A stretch of DNA of 64,000 bases, taken from assembly GCA_026018925.1 (NCBI GenBank), contig JAKSZU010000004.1:15964095-16028094 (forward strand). The letters run 5' to 3'. Every line of letters begins with the position of its first letter. Positions within the stretch are counted from its first letter, which is position 1. Positions 43,901 through 55,180 of this stretch are shown here, in pieces. Source of the DNA: Tupaia tana. Its lineage: Eukaryota > Chordata > Mammalia > Scandentia > Tupaiidae. The translations under genes and the position numbers were made by a program. The notes below the pieces were generated by a model, which saw only the letters and a list, made by a program, of their open reading frames with translations, was not told where the DNA came from and searched no databases.

Positions 43901-44030
43901 TATATATATAATGAATATATATATACATATGTGTATATATATATGTATGTGTGTGTGTATGTGTATATATATATACACATATGTATATATATATATATAT
44001 ATATACACACATGTATATGAATATATAAAA
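43901..44030 (+). repeat. (TA)n/(TG)n microsatellite
   Basis: Alternating tata, tatg and tgtg blocks. Probably grown from the adjacent SINE's A/T-rich tail. Reading frames across it are artefacts. Confidence 0.95.
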
Positions 44031-44318
44031 GACCCAGGTCAGCTGGCTTTCAGGCAGCAGGTTTATTTTCTCTCTGTTGGCTCTGAAGTAGGGACTTTTC
44101 ACAAATGACCTACAATCACACTGAAGCACAATTCCTGTGAGAAAAGTGTTATTCTGCTGAACCAGACTATCAGATGATCTTGATTGACTCAAATGATGGA
44201 TAGAATCTTCCAACTAGATAATTACAGATGAGATAAATATTTGAATTTGAGTACATGCAAAGAGAAGGTAAACTAAACTGAAGAGAAGTTCTAGGGGTTG
44301 ATTGCGGGTCAATTCAAG

Positions 44319-44414
44319 GGCCAGCAGATGGTGAGGAGGGTAAGGTGCTGGATCTCACATGACTGACTGTGCAGTTTTAGTCCTGGACCCAGTGGCTTGC
44401 AAATCACACTGGGC

Positions 44415-44447
<33 letters not shown>

Positions 44448-44592
44448 CCAAAATCCCAAGAGGAGACTGAAGAAGAAAAAGGGATTACAGCATAGCCATC
44501 CCCTAGGGGGATAACTTCTCACTTTCTCTCTCTCTCTTTCTCTCTCTGGTGAGCACACATGCCTTATAGCAAAAACTAAAAAGAAAAAGAGA

Positions 44593-44632
<40 letters not shown>
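44319..44632 (+). mobile_element. Type L SINE with (GT)n inside and (GA)n tail
   Basis: 'agggccagcagatggtgaggagggtaagg', body interrupted by (GT)n at about 44416-44446, 'cccaaaatcccaagaggagactg', tail 'gcacacatgccttatagcaaaaac', then (GA)n at about 44588-44630. Confidence 0.9.
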
Positions 44633-44924
44633 CTCTGAGGGTTGATAGTAAATTCAGAAGAAGCCAGCCAGTGCAATGGCTATGCTCATGCATCTGGAAT
44701 CATTCAAGATTCCTAGACAATTAAGGGGACAAATAGTTCTGCTGCACCCTGCACTGGTCAGACTAGTGGTCAGTCCTCCTGGAGGGCTACGTCCAATTTG
44801 GGAAAGTAGACAGAGGTCAACAGCTCTAATCACTCCTGTAGAACAGACCTTGACAGTTTGCCAAGAATGACACGTGCCTATTATTTAGCATCCATGACCT
44901 TCACAACCATCCCAGGAGTGGGAT

Positions 44925-45140
44925 AATAATATAGCTAATATTTATTGAGTGCTTACCGTGCAGCCAACGTTCTTCATTCTAAGTGTTCTACGTGTAGAGA
45001 ATCGTGTTATCCTCATGACCACCCAGAGCTAGGTGAATTGTATGCATATTTCACATAAAGAAACAGGCACAAGGCCTTAAGGAACTTGATCAAGATCACA
45101 CAATTATTGAGCTATAGGACCAAGATTCAGACCCAGGCTT
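44925..45140 (-). mobile_element. MIR SINE fossil
   Basis: 'atagctaatatttattgagtgcttaccgtgcagcc', 'tttcacataaagaaacaggcacaagg', 'gatcacacaattattgagctataggaccaagattcagacccaggc'. Confidence 0.9.
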
Positions 45141-45238
45141 CTGAGGACTCTGAGCAAGCAAACAATGTGACTTTTCTGGGAATCAGCACTAGTTGCTTTG
45201 GCAAGTTCTGCTAAGCTTGACCTTTTCTCTCTTTTTCC

Positions 45239-45500
45239 TTTTTTTTTTTCCTTTTTTTTTTTTAATTGCCAGAGGGCTTGTGTACTCACCAGAGAGAGAA
45301 AGCACCCTCTAATGGGATGTGGCCATACAGGACATTATCATGCCACAGGCCTTTCTCCTCCATTGTTCCGGTCCATCAGGATTTAAAGTGCACACACACT
45401 TGCCCAGCATGTTGAAAGTTGAAAGTTGAACTGCAGCTGCAGCCATGGGGGCTCTGGCTCCCAATGCACAGTGCTGAACCACTGCTACAGGGCCAGCCCT
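45239..45500 (-). mobile_element. Type L-related older SINE
   Basis: T-rich start, 'attgccagagggcttgtgtactcaccagag', 'cacttgcccagcatgttgaaag' with tandem 'ttgaaagttgaaag', head 'gaaccactgctacagggccagccc'. Confidence 0.7.
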
Positions 45501-46010
45501 AGGCTGGGGAACCCCAGTCTGAACCTGGACATGTGAGTTCTGGTGCCGTGGGGCCCATGAAGGAGGTAGCTCTATCACTGAGATGTGCACCATGGGCCTG
45601 TGTGGGCATGGATGACAAGAATGGGGACAAGCTGAGCACTTGAAGTTACTCACTAGGACTTGGGCCAGGTAGTTCTGGGCCCTCACCCGGGACGCTAGCT
45701 ATTTGCAGACATTATCCACTTTTCCTTCTCTTCTCATGCTATGTCTTCTGCTGACCTACTGTGCCTGAGGAGGTCTCCACTGAGGTCCTGGCTGGCCCTT
45801 GGACCACATCCTGAAAAAGTATCTCAGTAAAAAAGTTGCCCCTTCCATTAGTGTTAGGATTAAAAAATGGCTCTCAAAAACATGAAGTGAATTACTCTGA
45901 TTCTTCATATCCCTGTTAACAATTAGGCAGGAGTCTTGGGCCTCGAGCTTCTGACTCCAGATGCTGTGCTTTCCTCTTTCATTCATCACGACAGTAGAAA
46001 ATGGGCATCA

Positions 46011-46274
46011 TGGGACCAGCAGATGGCGTAATGGTTATGTTGCTGAACTCGCATGTAGTCGACAGTGGTTTGAGTCCTGGACCCGGTGGCTTAAACCTCA
46101 CCCCAGGTGCGTGTGCATGTGTGCCCAAGATCCTGAGAGGAAAATGGAGGAGAAGAGATTGTGGCATGACCATCCTCCCTGGGGGATGATTTCTCTTTCT
46201 GTCTCTCTGGCAAACACACGCACCCTATAGCAAAAATCTCTCTCAAAAAAAAGAAAAAAAAAAAAGAAAAGAAA
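46011..46274 (+). mobile_element. Type L SINE, moderately young
   Basis: 'tgggaccagcagatggcgtaatggttatgttgctg', complete body and tail. Flanks 'aaatgggcatca' (about 45999-46010) and 'aaatgagcatca' (about 46277-46288). A CTCF-like 14-mer CCAGCAGATGGCGT lies at 46016-46029. Confidence 0.95.
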
Positions 46275-46524
46275 GGAAATGAGCATCACTTTCTGAGTGG
46301 AACTGACATCTAGCGCCTATGAGCTAGGATGTTTTGATCAGGTTCCACTGACTGAACTAGAAAGAAGACTCTAGGGGACAATGGATGTTGTTTTCAGACT
46401 TCAAAAGGCTGCATGTGGGACAGAGAGCAACGCTTTTCTGTCTGAGCCCAAGGGGTTAAACACAGTCCAGTGAGTGGAACTTCCGGGGAAATAGACTAGT
46501 TCAAGCTTGTATGTAAACTTTGTC

Positions 46525-46731
46525 TTCTTTTCACCAAAGAAAGAGAGAGAGAAAGCGCCTCCCAATGGGTCATGGTCATTCCGCAATTCCTTCTCCATTT
46601 CTCTACCCTGTTGGGATTTCAGGCACACACACATGTACCTGGCATGTTTTTTAAGCAGCTGGGGCTGGGATTTGAACTACAGTCGGCCATGTGGATCCAG
46701 TTCCCTTAACCACTAGGCACAGGGCCAGCCC
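46525..46731 (-). mobile_element. Type L-related older SINE
   Basis: 'caccaaagaaagagagagagaaagcgcc', 'ttccgcaattccttctccatttctctaccctg', head 'cccttaaccactaggcacagggccagccc'. Confidence 0.8.
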
Positions 46732-49040
46732 TGTGTGTGAACTTTCTAAACAGCCAAAGCTCTCAGAGCAGCAGTGCCACAGGGGATGCTGCAGTCTCTG
46801 GCCGCAGAGGTGTCAGGCAGGCCCCACCAGGAAGACCGTGGGGAGAGCTAGACCTTGAGACCCTTGGAGACTTTAACCAGAGTAGCTGGAGGCTATGGGC
46901 TCTGAGCCCTGTCTCTTCCAGCCTCAGAGCTCTGGAAGCCTGCTCTCTCTGGTCGTGCGTCCTCCTTCACAAAGCGGCCTCCAGCTCCTCCAGGAGACTG
47001 AGGAGAAGAGGCCACATGCCCAAGGCCCATGTTCATGAGGGCCTTCCTTTGCTAGGCAGTGTCCTTCTCCACATCTTGCGTTTCCCTTGATGTTGGTGGA
47101 CTTTCTAGAACAGGAAGTAGAGCAAGGGCCAGGCCCAGAGCCTGGGTCTGGGCCAGGGGAACTTCATGAGTGAAAAGTGTCTCTGCTTGAGAGCTGAGGT
47201 CTAGGGTCCAGCCCTGGCTGAGAGGGGGAAGAACTACCTGTCCAGTGCTAAAAGGGAAGGTTCATTTGATGACATCTTCATTAGGATTTTCCTCTCGTCA
47301 TGCAGACTCCGCACCACACTCACACACATATATAACTATTGGAAAAACGATTTTAATACCCATGGCACATTGTCCTTGTGTGATATAAAATCCAATGACA
47401 TGTGGCATTTGGAAAAGGTCACTTCTCCCATCAGGATTCATTAGCCTGTTTCAGCCTCTACGCCTGCAGGATGGGTCCCAGCTGCCTGTCCCCTGCAGTG
47501 GGGCTAGCTGGACAGGTGAGCCCACGGGGATCCTCCCTGGAGAGCAAAGAACCTTCCCTGGGTGCTGGCCAGGGAATCCCTTCTTTGGCCAAGCTCTTTC
47601 CCAGACATGCCTGAGGGGCAGAGAGGGGTGGGATCCCAAGAAAATGAAACCTTTGGCCAGGCCCCCATGGCTTTCAGGTCTGGAGTACACAGGAAGGAGA
47701 GAGACAGAACCAAAGCCTCTGTGTTTTCCCGAGTATCATCCTTTGGCAGGGGAGGAGGACTAGAGGGACTCTGGAGGGAGAGCCGAGGGGCTCAAGTGGA
47801 TGCTATGAGTGGGTACAGGACATCAGAGAAGAGGCCTTGGAGGCCACTGTGGGCAGGATGCTGAGCCTTCCTTTGAGGGACCTGACTGGAACCTGAGATC
47901 ACCTAATTTTCTATTCATTCCTCTTTGCAAAGATGGGACCCAAGCCCCGTCCTCTGACTCCACCCCTGAGTTCTCACGTGCTCAGATTCCATCTCTAGGT
48001 GTGATGCAACTGTGCCCACGGCCAGGCCTGTGGAAGAGGCCTTGTCTGTCAGTGCTGGTGTCAGTGTGGCCAAGGGCTGGCCAGCCAGCACTCGCATGCG
48101 AGCCTGCTCTACTCCCATGTGTGACCTGTGCTGGTATTGGCATCTGTGACACAAACCCAAGGGAGTTGTCTCCTGACCAGCTAAGAGGGAGCTTGATTTG
48201 TCTGAAGGGAGTCACGGTAGAGCTCAGAAGAACCAAGTTTCAGAGTAGAAGAATGAGAACAGTCTGAGGAAGAGGAAAGACTTTGAAAAGAACTAGAGCT
48301 GGGGACCAGGACGCCAGTGAGCTCGATGAGAACAGGAAAAGGATGTGCCCAAAGATAAAGCCTGGGAAACAAGCAGCTGCGTGAGCAGAGGAGGTCTTGG
48401 CTCCTAAAATGGGGTGTCGAACCACTCACATCCTCATGCACCCCCTTTTATGTTTCTACTCTTGCAGCCCAAGAAAAGGAGGGGCCTCCAGCAAGGAGAA
48501 CGAGGAGTGTCCAGAGAGGAAATGGGGGAGTGTGGTGTGCAAAGCCGAGTGTGATAAGTGTCCTAGAAGGAGGGAACTGTCTGCTAACGTGGCTGCCAAG
48601 AGTAGGTGGGGGCTCGCTGAGCCGTAGCCTTTGGAGCTGGTGGAGTGGGAGTCGTTGGCAATCCTGGCAAGAGCTCTTTCAAGAGAGGATAGGAGGAAAG
48701 GAAGAGAAACTGATGAATGTTGATGTCTCTGTTGAGGTTTACTCCCAGGAGCAGATATATACATTTATACGAAGATCCATTCATTAGTAAGAGAAGCATT
48801 TATGGAGACCCTGCTCTTTGTAAGGTCTTGCACCAGGCAGTCCTGGCCTCACCACCTCCCAACACAATGGTGACTGAATGAGCCAGAGTTCTCCCACTGA
48901 TGATTTTAGCTTCATTTCCGTACCTGTTCAGATATACTAGAAATCCCTGCCCTCTCTGGGTATGGAATGCAGCGTGTCCCAGATTTCTAAACTGTTCCAG
49001 TTCCAAAGTTTGACTTATGGTCATACCATATGGTCACACT
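46732..49040. other. Unique sequence, no feature seen
   Basis: GC-moderate. Reading frames up to 152 codons (47809-48267 +) match no family I recognise and have no splice context. No repeat was recognised. Confidence 0.5.
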
Positions 49041-49061
49041 GGGTTCCAATATTTTTTAACT

Positions 49062-49311
49062 TTTTTTTTTTTTTTTTTTTTTTTTTGCCAGAGGGTGCAT
49101 TTGCTTACTAGACACAGAAAAAGAGGGAAAATGAGAAGTACCCCCGTGGAGTATGGTCATGCATTCCTTTCTCCTCCATTTCTCCTTGGAGATTTTGGAT
49201 ATGAACACACACATGCCAGGAAGTATCTCAAGCTCCTGGGTCTGGGGCTTGAACCATGTGGTCAACCATGGAGGATCCAGCCACTTTAACCAACACGCCA
49301 TGGGTTGGCCC
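49062..49311 (-). mobile_element. Type L-related older SINE
   Basis: T run of about 27, 'gccagagggtgcatttgcttactag', body and head 'ccactttaaccaacacgccatgggttggccc'. First of a four-SINE cluster. Confidence 0.85.
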
Positions 49312-49344
49312 ATTTTTTATATTTTTTTTTAGAGAGTGGGGTTT

Positions 49345-49516
49345 TTTTTAAGAATTATTTTCTTTAACTTTATTTATTTACTTTAATTTGACCAGAGAGG
49401 GACAGAGTGAGAGAGAGAGGGAAAGTAAGAAAGAAAGTCACCAGGCCCAGGACTTGAACCATGATTGACCATGTGGGATTCCAGCACTCTTAACCACCAC
49501 ACCACCTGCCAGCCCC
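49345..49516 (-). mobile_element. Type S SINE
   Basis: 'tttaatttgaccagagagggacag', head 'ctcttaaccaccacaccacctgccagcccc'. Second of the cluster. Confidence 0.95.
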
Positions 49517-49775
49517 TATAGAGATTTTTGCTATAGGGTACATGTGTTCACCGAAGAGACAGAGAGAGACAGAGAGAGACAGAGAGATAGAAAGTGAGAA
49601 ATCACCCTCCCAGAGGGGATGGCCATGCTGCAGTCCCTTCTCCTCTATCCTCCTCTCGAGATCTTGGGTACACATGTGCCTGGCATGAGTTTTAAGCCAC
49701 CGGGTCCAGAACTCGAACTGCAGTCGACTACATGGGAGTCCAGCAACCTAACCATTACACTATCTGCTGGTCCCC
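49517..49775 (-). mobile_element. Type L SINE
   Basis: 'gagatttttgctatagggtacatgtg', body 'tgctgcagtcccttctcctctatcctcctctcg', head 'ctaaccattacactatctgctggtcccc'. Third of the cluster. Confidence 0.95.
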
Positions 49776-49799
49776 AGGTTGGCCCATTTTTAACTTTTT

Positions 49800-50048
49800 T
49801 TTAAAAAAAGTGTATTTATTTTATTCATGATAGGTCATATGTATGCAGGAGAGAGAAAAGCACCCTCAACGGGGCCATGCCATGCCACAATCTCCTTCCC
49901 CCGCCCTCCAGCTCATTGGGATCTTCGGGCATGAGAGAACATGTACCCGCTACCCAGGTGAACCTGGGGATCTGAGCCCGCAGCTGGCCATGTGGCTTCA
50001 AGCCCTGCTGTTCAGTTTGCTATCCCCCGTGCCCCTGGGCTGGGCCAC
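49800..50048 (-). mobile_element. Type E-related SINE
   Basis: 'gtgtatttattttattcatgataggtcatatgtatg', 'acccaggtgaacctggggatctgagcccg', head 'cccgtgcccctgggctgggccac'. The word cactgggttccaat follows it (about 50047) and precedes the whole cluster (about 49036), so this copy probably made the outer duplication. Confidence 0.75.
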
Positions 50049-50269
50049 TGGGTTCCAATTTTTAATTTAGAAAATGTGGTCACTACCCGATCATTGTGAA
50101 AACCAAAGAATTAATACATGTGCAAGTCTTCTGTGACCTGCCAAACACTCTCAGTACAAAGCGGCATTCTAAACTGGCCTAGACAGAGGCAGGCTTAGTT
50201 ACTCTCTCTTTGTGTTTTCAGGGTAACTCCTTCCCGGCACCGACCTCCCTTTACTTTGAGTGTGTTTTA

Positions 50270-50362
50270 GGTGTCTGCCTCTCACTACAAATTGTGTCTG
50301 ACACAGGGCCTGGCACGCAGTCTCTTTTCTCAATAAAGATTTATTGAATGTCTGAATGGATG
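50270..50362 (+). mobile_element. L2 LINE 3' end
   Basis: 'tgtgtctgacacagggcctggcac...ctcaataaagatttattgaatgtctgaatgg'. Confidence 0.7.
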
Positions 50363-50404
50363 GATACGTGTGGGGGGCATAGACAAGGAAACAGAATGAA
50401 GTAA

Positions 50405-50585
50405 TTGCCACCGAACATCTATTGAGGACTTCCTACAAACAAAACCCGATGCTAATCTCTTTATATGCATTACCTCACATCATTCTCCCAGCCACACTAT
50501 TAGGTAGATGGTATCATTTGTCCCTTGCAGATAAGGAAAGGGAAGCTCAGAGAGGCTAAGTGATCTGCTCAAGACCACAGGTCCT
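50405..50585 (-). mobile_element. MIR SINE fossil
   Basis: 'gaacatctattgaggacttcctac', 'ctttatatgcattacctcac', 'ttgcagataaggaaagggaagctcagagaggctaagtg'. Confidence 0.85.
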
Positions 50586-50799
50586 CAAGGGCCTGGGGGT
50601 TCCAGCTGGAGAGGAGGACTGCTGACTCTGACCTCGTCAGAGGGTTACAGGAAGTGTCCTTTCGCCCTTGGATAACCCCCTTTGGTCCACTGAGTTCAGA
50701 ACCCAGACAATTGGCCATGAACCCACCACTTATATCTTCTCCCCTCCCTCACCAGGCCAGGCTAGTCCAACGGGAGCAGAGAGCAGCGCAGGGAAGGAG

Positions 50800-50990
50800 C
50801 CACCCAGAGCTTCATTCCTATTTTACAACCCTTGTCAAATTCCAAAGCAAGTCGTAAATTCATTAACCTCGTAGGGATTAAGCTGTACAGCTTACTTAGC
50901 ACCATAAACAAGATCATTGGGATGTTGATTTTCCCCTTTTATTGCTTTACTCGAGGAAAACCTTGCTGGCTTCAGTTCTGGAAATAGGGG
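50800..50990. promoter_or_regulatory. Candidate conserved non-coding element
   Basis: Repeat-free: 'cgtaaattcattaacctcgtagggattaagctgtacagcttacttagcaccataaacaagatcattggg'. It contains GGATTA (OTX/PITX-type) and a perfect 14-bp palindrome AAGCTGTACAGCTT at 50880-50893. Confidence 0.35.
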
Positions 50991-51885
50991 TGGGCTCCCC
51001 CAGAAGTTGTAGGATGCCGGGGCACTCAGAGCTGGCCATTCTTTAATAGTGGCTGGTGTAGGCCGGACTGGGACCAGGGCTCAGGTGGAGGTCGCCCAAG
51101 AATCACCGCCCCCCCACCAGCTTGTTTGAGCACAGCCAGAGGGCCCCTCTCTCTGGAGCTGGCACTAGGTAGCCCGGCAAAAAGCAGAGGCGAGGAGTTC
51201 AAATGCCTCCCCTCCAGGGTCACCTGGCTCTTCTGGCAAAGATGACATTTCCCTGATCCTTCTGTGGTTTGTAAGTGCGAAGTTTGGGTTTTTGAGACGT
51301 TGTGTGAGATATGCCTCCCTGGAACCCTGTTACAAGTGGGTCAGCACGGTACCCATCTGACATGAGGGAGAGAAAGAAAAAGGACAGCTAGTTCCTTCTC
51401 CTAGCTCACCGGGCCCCTGGGGGCTTCCTCGAAATCAACTCCTCCCTAGGAAAGCTGCCGTTGTCTGTTTAACCCATCTGTCTCTCCAACAGAGTAAGGT
51501 CCCTGGGGGCTAGAATTTCTCTCTGTCCCGGTGCTTGGGGTCCACTTCCTCATGTCCCCTCCAAGGCCGGCTCTGGCAGGGATCCTCTCTGCTCCCTCTC
51601 TCTGCCACACAGGCAAAGAAAAGCATGCAACCATCGCCTAGCCCCTGTGCCCCTGAGGCCCCCCCAGTCCCTCTCGCCTCCCTTCAGGCTCTGGAATAGG
51701 CTCCGCACACTTGAACCCTGCCTGTACCCCCTCCAGCTGCTCCTCAATGGTGACAGCTGCACCTCAGCCCTACGTCTCCCTTGACTTTGCTTTTGCCAAG
51801 GTCAGCAACTATCAACACCATGAATGTGTTTTAGTCATCCATTTGTACGCTTTCACTCCACAGATATTTAAGGGGTTCCTGGATG
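50991..51885. other. Unique sequence, no feature seen
   Basis: No repeat or exon was recognised. Confidence 0.5.
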
Positions 51886-51889
51886 CTGA

Positions 51890-52140
51890 TAACACAATAG
51901 TTTGCAGACAGAACCAAGACTGTGCCAGCCCACCTGGGTTCATCCCTCATCTCTGCCACTTTCTATGCTGTGTGACTTTGAGCAAGTTCCTAAGCTTCTC
52001 TGTCTGGTTTTTAGTCTCTAAAATGGGCTCGTCAGAGTACTGTGGTGAAGATTGTTGTGAAGACGAGGTGAATGATAGTGGCGAGGCCTTCCGGTCAGTG
52101 CACAGCACATAGCCAGTGCTCTGGTCACTTGCCAAGTATC
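51890..52140 (+). mobile_element. MIR SINE fossil
   Basis: 'ctgtgtgactttgagcaagttcctaagcttctctg', 'tctctaaaatgggctcgtcag', 'cagtgcacagcacatagccagtgct'. Confidence 0.85.
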
Positions 52141-52239
52141 ACACAGCTGGCAAGCAGTGAGGCCAGGCTTCCGACCCAAATCTCCCTGTCGCCAAAACCT
52201 TCACTCTCTGGTGACATCCTGCCACCATCACCCCCACTG

Positions 52240-52450
52240 TCCTAGGCTATTCAGGCTTTACAAATGGTGGTTACCTAGAAAATATTTGTTCAATATATTA
52301 ATTTAATCAGTGGGTCTATGTTTGAGGAGTTGAGATGAGCAGGACAATAGTTATTTAATGGGTAGAAATTAGGTGGAGAAAAGGAAGCCATTTTGAAAAG
52401 AAGATAATTATTTCCCATTTTAGCACATTTCACTGGGGTGGCTGTGTCCT
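52240..52450. promoter_or_regulatory. Candidate conserved non-coding element
   Basis: 'gttcaatatattaatttaatcag', 'atagttatttaatggg', 'agataattatttcccattttagcac': repeat-free, homeodomain-like words. Weak, texture-based call. Confidence 0.25.
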
Positions 52451-52565
52451 TTCGGCAGTTGACAGTTCAGGGTGGGAGGTAAGAAGAGACATTAAATTGG
52501 AGGCAGCTTTGGGAGCCATGCAGTGAGTCATGGAGAGTTAAAGTCCAAGAGGGTAAGAAGAGGAT

Positions 52566-52816
52566 GGGACCAGCACCTGGTATAATGGTTACATCGCTGG
52601 ACTCCCACATAGTCCACTGCAGTTCAAGTTCCAGACCTGGTAGCTAAAACTCACACCAGATGTGTGTGTATGCGTGCCCAAAATCCCGAGAGAAAAATGG
52701 AGGAGAAGGGATTGCGGCGTGGCATTCACCCTGGGAGATGATTTCTCACTTCCTGTCTCTCTTTCTCTGTCTCTCCAGTGAGCACACACACCCTAAAGCA
52801 AAAATCTCTTTAAAAA
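52566..52816 (+). mobile_element. Type L SINE
   Basis: 'gggaccagcacctggtataatggttacatcgctgg', body, tail 'gcacacacaccctaaagcaaaaatc'. Flanking word 'aagaagagga' on both sides (about 52556 and 52818). Confidence 0.95.
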
Positions 52817-52829
52817 AAGAAGAGGAACA

Positions 52830-53430
52830 CTCCAAGAGGAGAGGGGACAGGGTTGGCCCTAAGTCAGAGAGACTGGGAGAGGAGACAAGGATCGAAGCAG
52901 AGGAGATGAGTCCACAGGCACAGGCAGGTTGGACAGAAGAAAACTGGGGAAGGGGTATAGGAAGTCGCCAGATCAGGGGGAGGGCTGGCCCTTTCAAGTG
53001 AAAAGTTACACACAGGTTTGAAGGCAGAGAGCGGAACCCTCTAGGGCATCAACACAAGAGGAGGGGGATAAGGTCAAAGGTGAGGTCCCTGCTTAGGACT
53101 GAGGGAACTGGCTCTAAAGGACAGTGGGCACTAGCTTTGGAGAAAAAGCAGAAATTCTGAAAACTGAGGCTGGAAGGAACCAAGCAGAGGCCAGTGGTCC
53201 CGAAGCTGGAGAGAGGAGTGGCTCAGCCCTTTTACACGGTCTTCTCAGTGACAGAATAACAACGGTAACGGTTTAGCGAGTCACTCAACTTGGGAGGTGC
53301 AAATACGAAATACTCGCTCCTCCAGTCTCTACCAATCACATCTCGCCAAATCTGTTTCCTTGGATAGGTAGTTGACCGCTTAACAATATGAGCAAATTCT
53401 CATTCCCAACTACTACTGGTTGGTTGGTTG
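52830..53430. other. Unique sequence, no feature seen
   Basis: No repeat or exon was recognised. Confidence 0.5.
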
Positions 53431-53439
53431 GTTTGTTCG

Positions 53440-53695
53440 CTTGCTTTTTAAGATTATTTACTATAGGGTGCATGTGCTGGCTGGAGAGAGACAGAGAGGC
53501 AAAGAAAGTGAGAAGTCACCCCCCCCCCCCCCAGGGGAGATAGCCATGCCACATCCCTTCTCCTCTCAGGATTCTGGGTATGCACATACACGCCCTCGGC
53601 ATGTTTTTAGGCCACCAGGTCGGGGACTTGAAACGTGGAGTTAGCCGTGTGGGATCCAGAGTCTTAACCATTATTCTACCTGCTGGGCCCAGGTT
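53440..53695 (-). mobile_element. Type L SINE
   Basis: 'aagattatttactatagggtgcatgtgctgg', C14 run in place of the usual C6 (about 53519-53532), body, head 'cttaaccattattctacctgctgggccc'. Confidence 0.9.
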
Positions 53696-53989
53696 TTTAA
53701 GTTTGTGCAGTTTGAGATTCTAGTGTTACACCTGGTTTAAGGCATGCTCTCCTGTCCTTTAATCCCTCTTCTTCCACCTGGGAGGGAAGGGGGCAGGTCT
53801 GTCTCTGGAACATTCTCTTCCCCTCAGCTGGCTATATTAGCCTCCAGACCCTCCCACCAGGCACAGGGAAAGGGAATGACTCAGTGATCACACCACAGCT
53901 GCTGCAGAGCCCCACTCTCTGGTAGCGGAACTGCTTCTCTGGCCAGCCATGAGCATCGGGCTTCTCTTCAGAGCTGATTCTCTGGTAGG

Positions 53990-54390
53990 CACAGGTGTTC
54001 ACATAACTGAACCTGCCTCAGTCTTATTCGCTTCCTCATCTGTAAAATGAGTAGCACCAGGAACCAGCAGCTGGCATGATGGCTGTGTTGCAGGACTCCC
54101 ATATAGTCGACCGTGGTTCGAGTCCCAGATCCGGTGGCTTAAACTCACACCAGGCACCTGTGCATGCGTGCCCAAAATCCCGAGAGGATAATGGAGACGG
54201 GATTGTGGTGTGGCCATAGCCCCTGGGGGGCAATTTCTTGCTTTCTGTCTTTCTGTCTCTCTCTGTCTTTCTGGCAAGCGCATGCACCCTATAGCAAAAA
54301 CCTCTCCAAAAAAATGAGTAGCACTGACTTCGAGTGAGCCCACAGGACCCACGTTAAGGATGAGACAAATTCTCGTAAAGCCCCTTAGAC
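53990..54390 (+). mobile_element. MIR SINE fossil split by a SINE
   Basis: 'tgaacctgcctcagtcttattcgcttcctcatctgtaaaatgagtagcac' before and continuing after the inserted SINE at 54058-54310. Confidence 0.7.
54058..54310 (+). mobile_element. Type L SINE inserted in a MIR, 14-bp TSD
   Basis: 'caggaaccagcagctggcatgatgg', intact B-box GGTTCGAGTCC, body, tail 'gcgcatgcaccctatagcaaaaacc'. Perfect repeats aaaatgagtagcac at 54044-54057 and 54311-54324. Confidence 0.97.
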
Positions 54391-54572
54391 ACGGACTTGC
54401 TCCACAAATGGACTCTCATTACAGGATGCATGAGCAGCAGAGCTCCCAGGCATGAACGTTCATCTGCGTCGCTGTCCAGATCTGTGTGTGGGGACCTGTG
54501 TGTGCAAGAGTCTGCTATAGTGTGTGTCATTGCCTACAGCTGACCCCAGGGTTGTAAATCCTGCCTCTCCAC

Positions 54573-54586
54573 CCGCTAGAGGGAGC
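54573..54586 (+). promoter_or_regulatory. CTCF-like site (12 of 14)
   Basis: CCGCTAGAGGGAGC matches CCASYAGRKGGCRS at 12 of 14 positions. Not in a recognised repeat. Confidence 0.3.
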
Positions 54587-55019
54587 ACTTTATAGCCCAA
54601 GGTCAGGCCCATGAATCATAAGTGGGGCTGGCAGGAAGCAGTCAAGCGGGGCTGGGGCAGCTGGGTGGGAGGAGGTCCCAGTGTTCGGAGCACTGGGCGA
54701 GGCACCCTGGGTACCCTGCAGCCCTGATCTCTGGGAGCCCAGATGTCCAGCAGGATTGCAGCTTCCCTGGAGCCTTCCCTGGCGGGGGGTGGGGGGAGGC
54801 CTCTCTGCCTGAAAGTGCCCCTCCATACTTAGGCTGCCGAGCAGTGGCCATGCCCTCCCAGGACAGGCCTCACCTGTGTTCTGGGGGCCTGTCCTTCACA
54901 CCTGCCATGTGGAGGCTGTGGGCTCCTGAGCCCGGAGCCCTCAGCCTGGTGAATGTGGAGTGGCCGCCCTCTGAGCCAGATGCTTTTATTTCTTCTTGCC
55001 TTTCCAATCTGTCTTGGGG
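54587..55019. other. Unique GC-rich sequence
   Basis: A 137-codon frame (54622-55035 +) has no recognised similarity. No repeat seen. Confidence 0.45.
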
Positions 55020-55180
55020 AAAGTGGCCCCAATAAGGCAGCCCTTTCACTCTGAAACCTTTTTATGACTCCAGCCATAATTAACTTGAGTAATAAAATTT
55101 TTCAAATCCAAATAGATATAATTAACATTTAATGCCCCTGGTTGGTGCTGGTGGCTGGGCCCATTAAGAGCACCGTATTG
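55020..55180. promoter_or_regulatory. Candidate conserved non-coding element
   Basis: 'tttttatgactccagccataattaacttgagtaataaaatttttcaaatccaaatagatataattaacatttaatg' then 'gggcccattaagagcaccgtattgattg'. Sharp AT-rich island in GC-rich surroundings, repeat-free, dense in homeodomain words. Confidence 0.4.

Noticed and set aside
43808-44213. Y/I-rich frames
   Set aside because: They read the TA/TG microsatellite.
47809-48267. 152-codon + frame
   Set aside because: No domain, no codon pattern distinct from the neighbouring frames, no exon signals.
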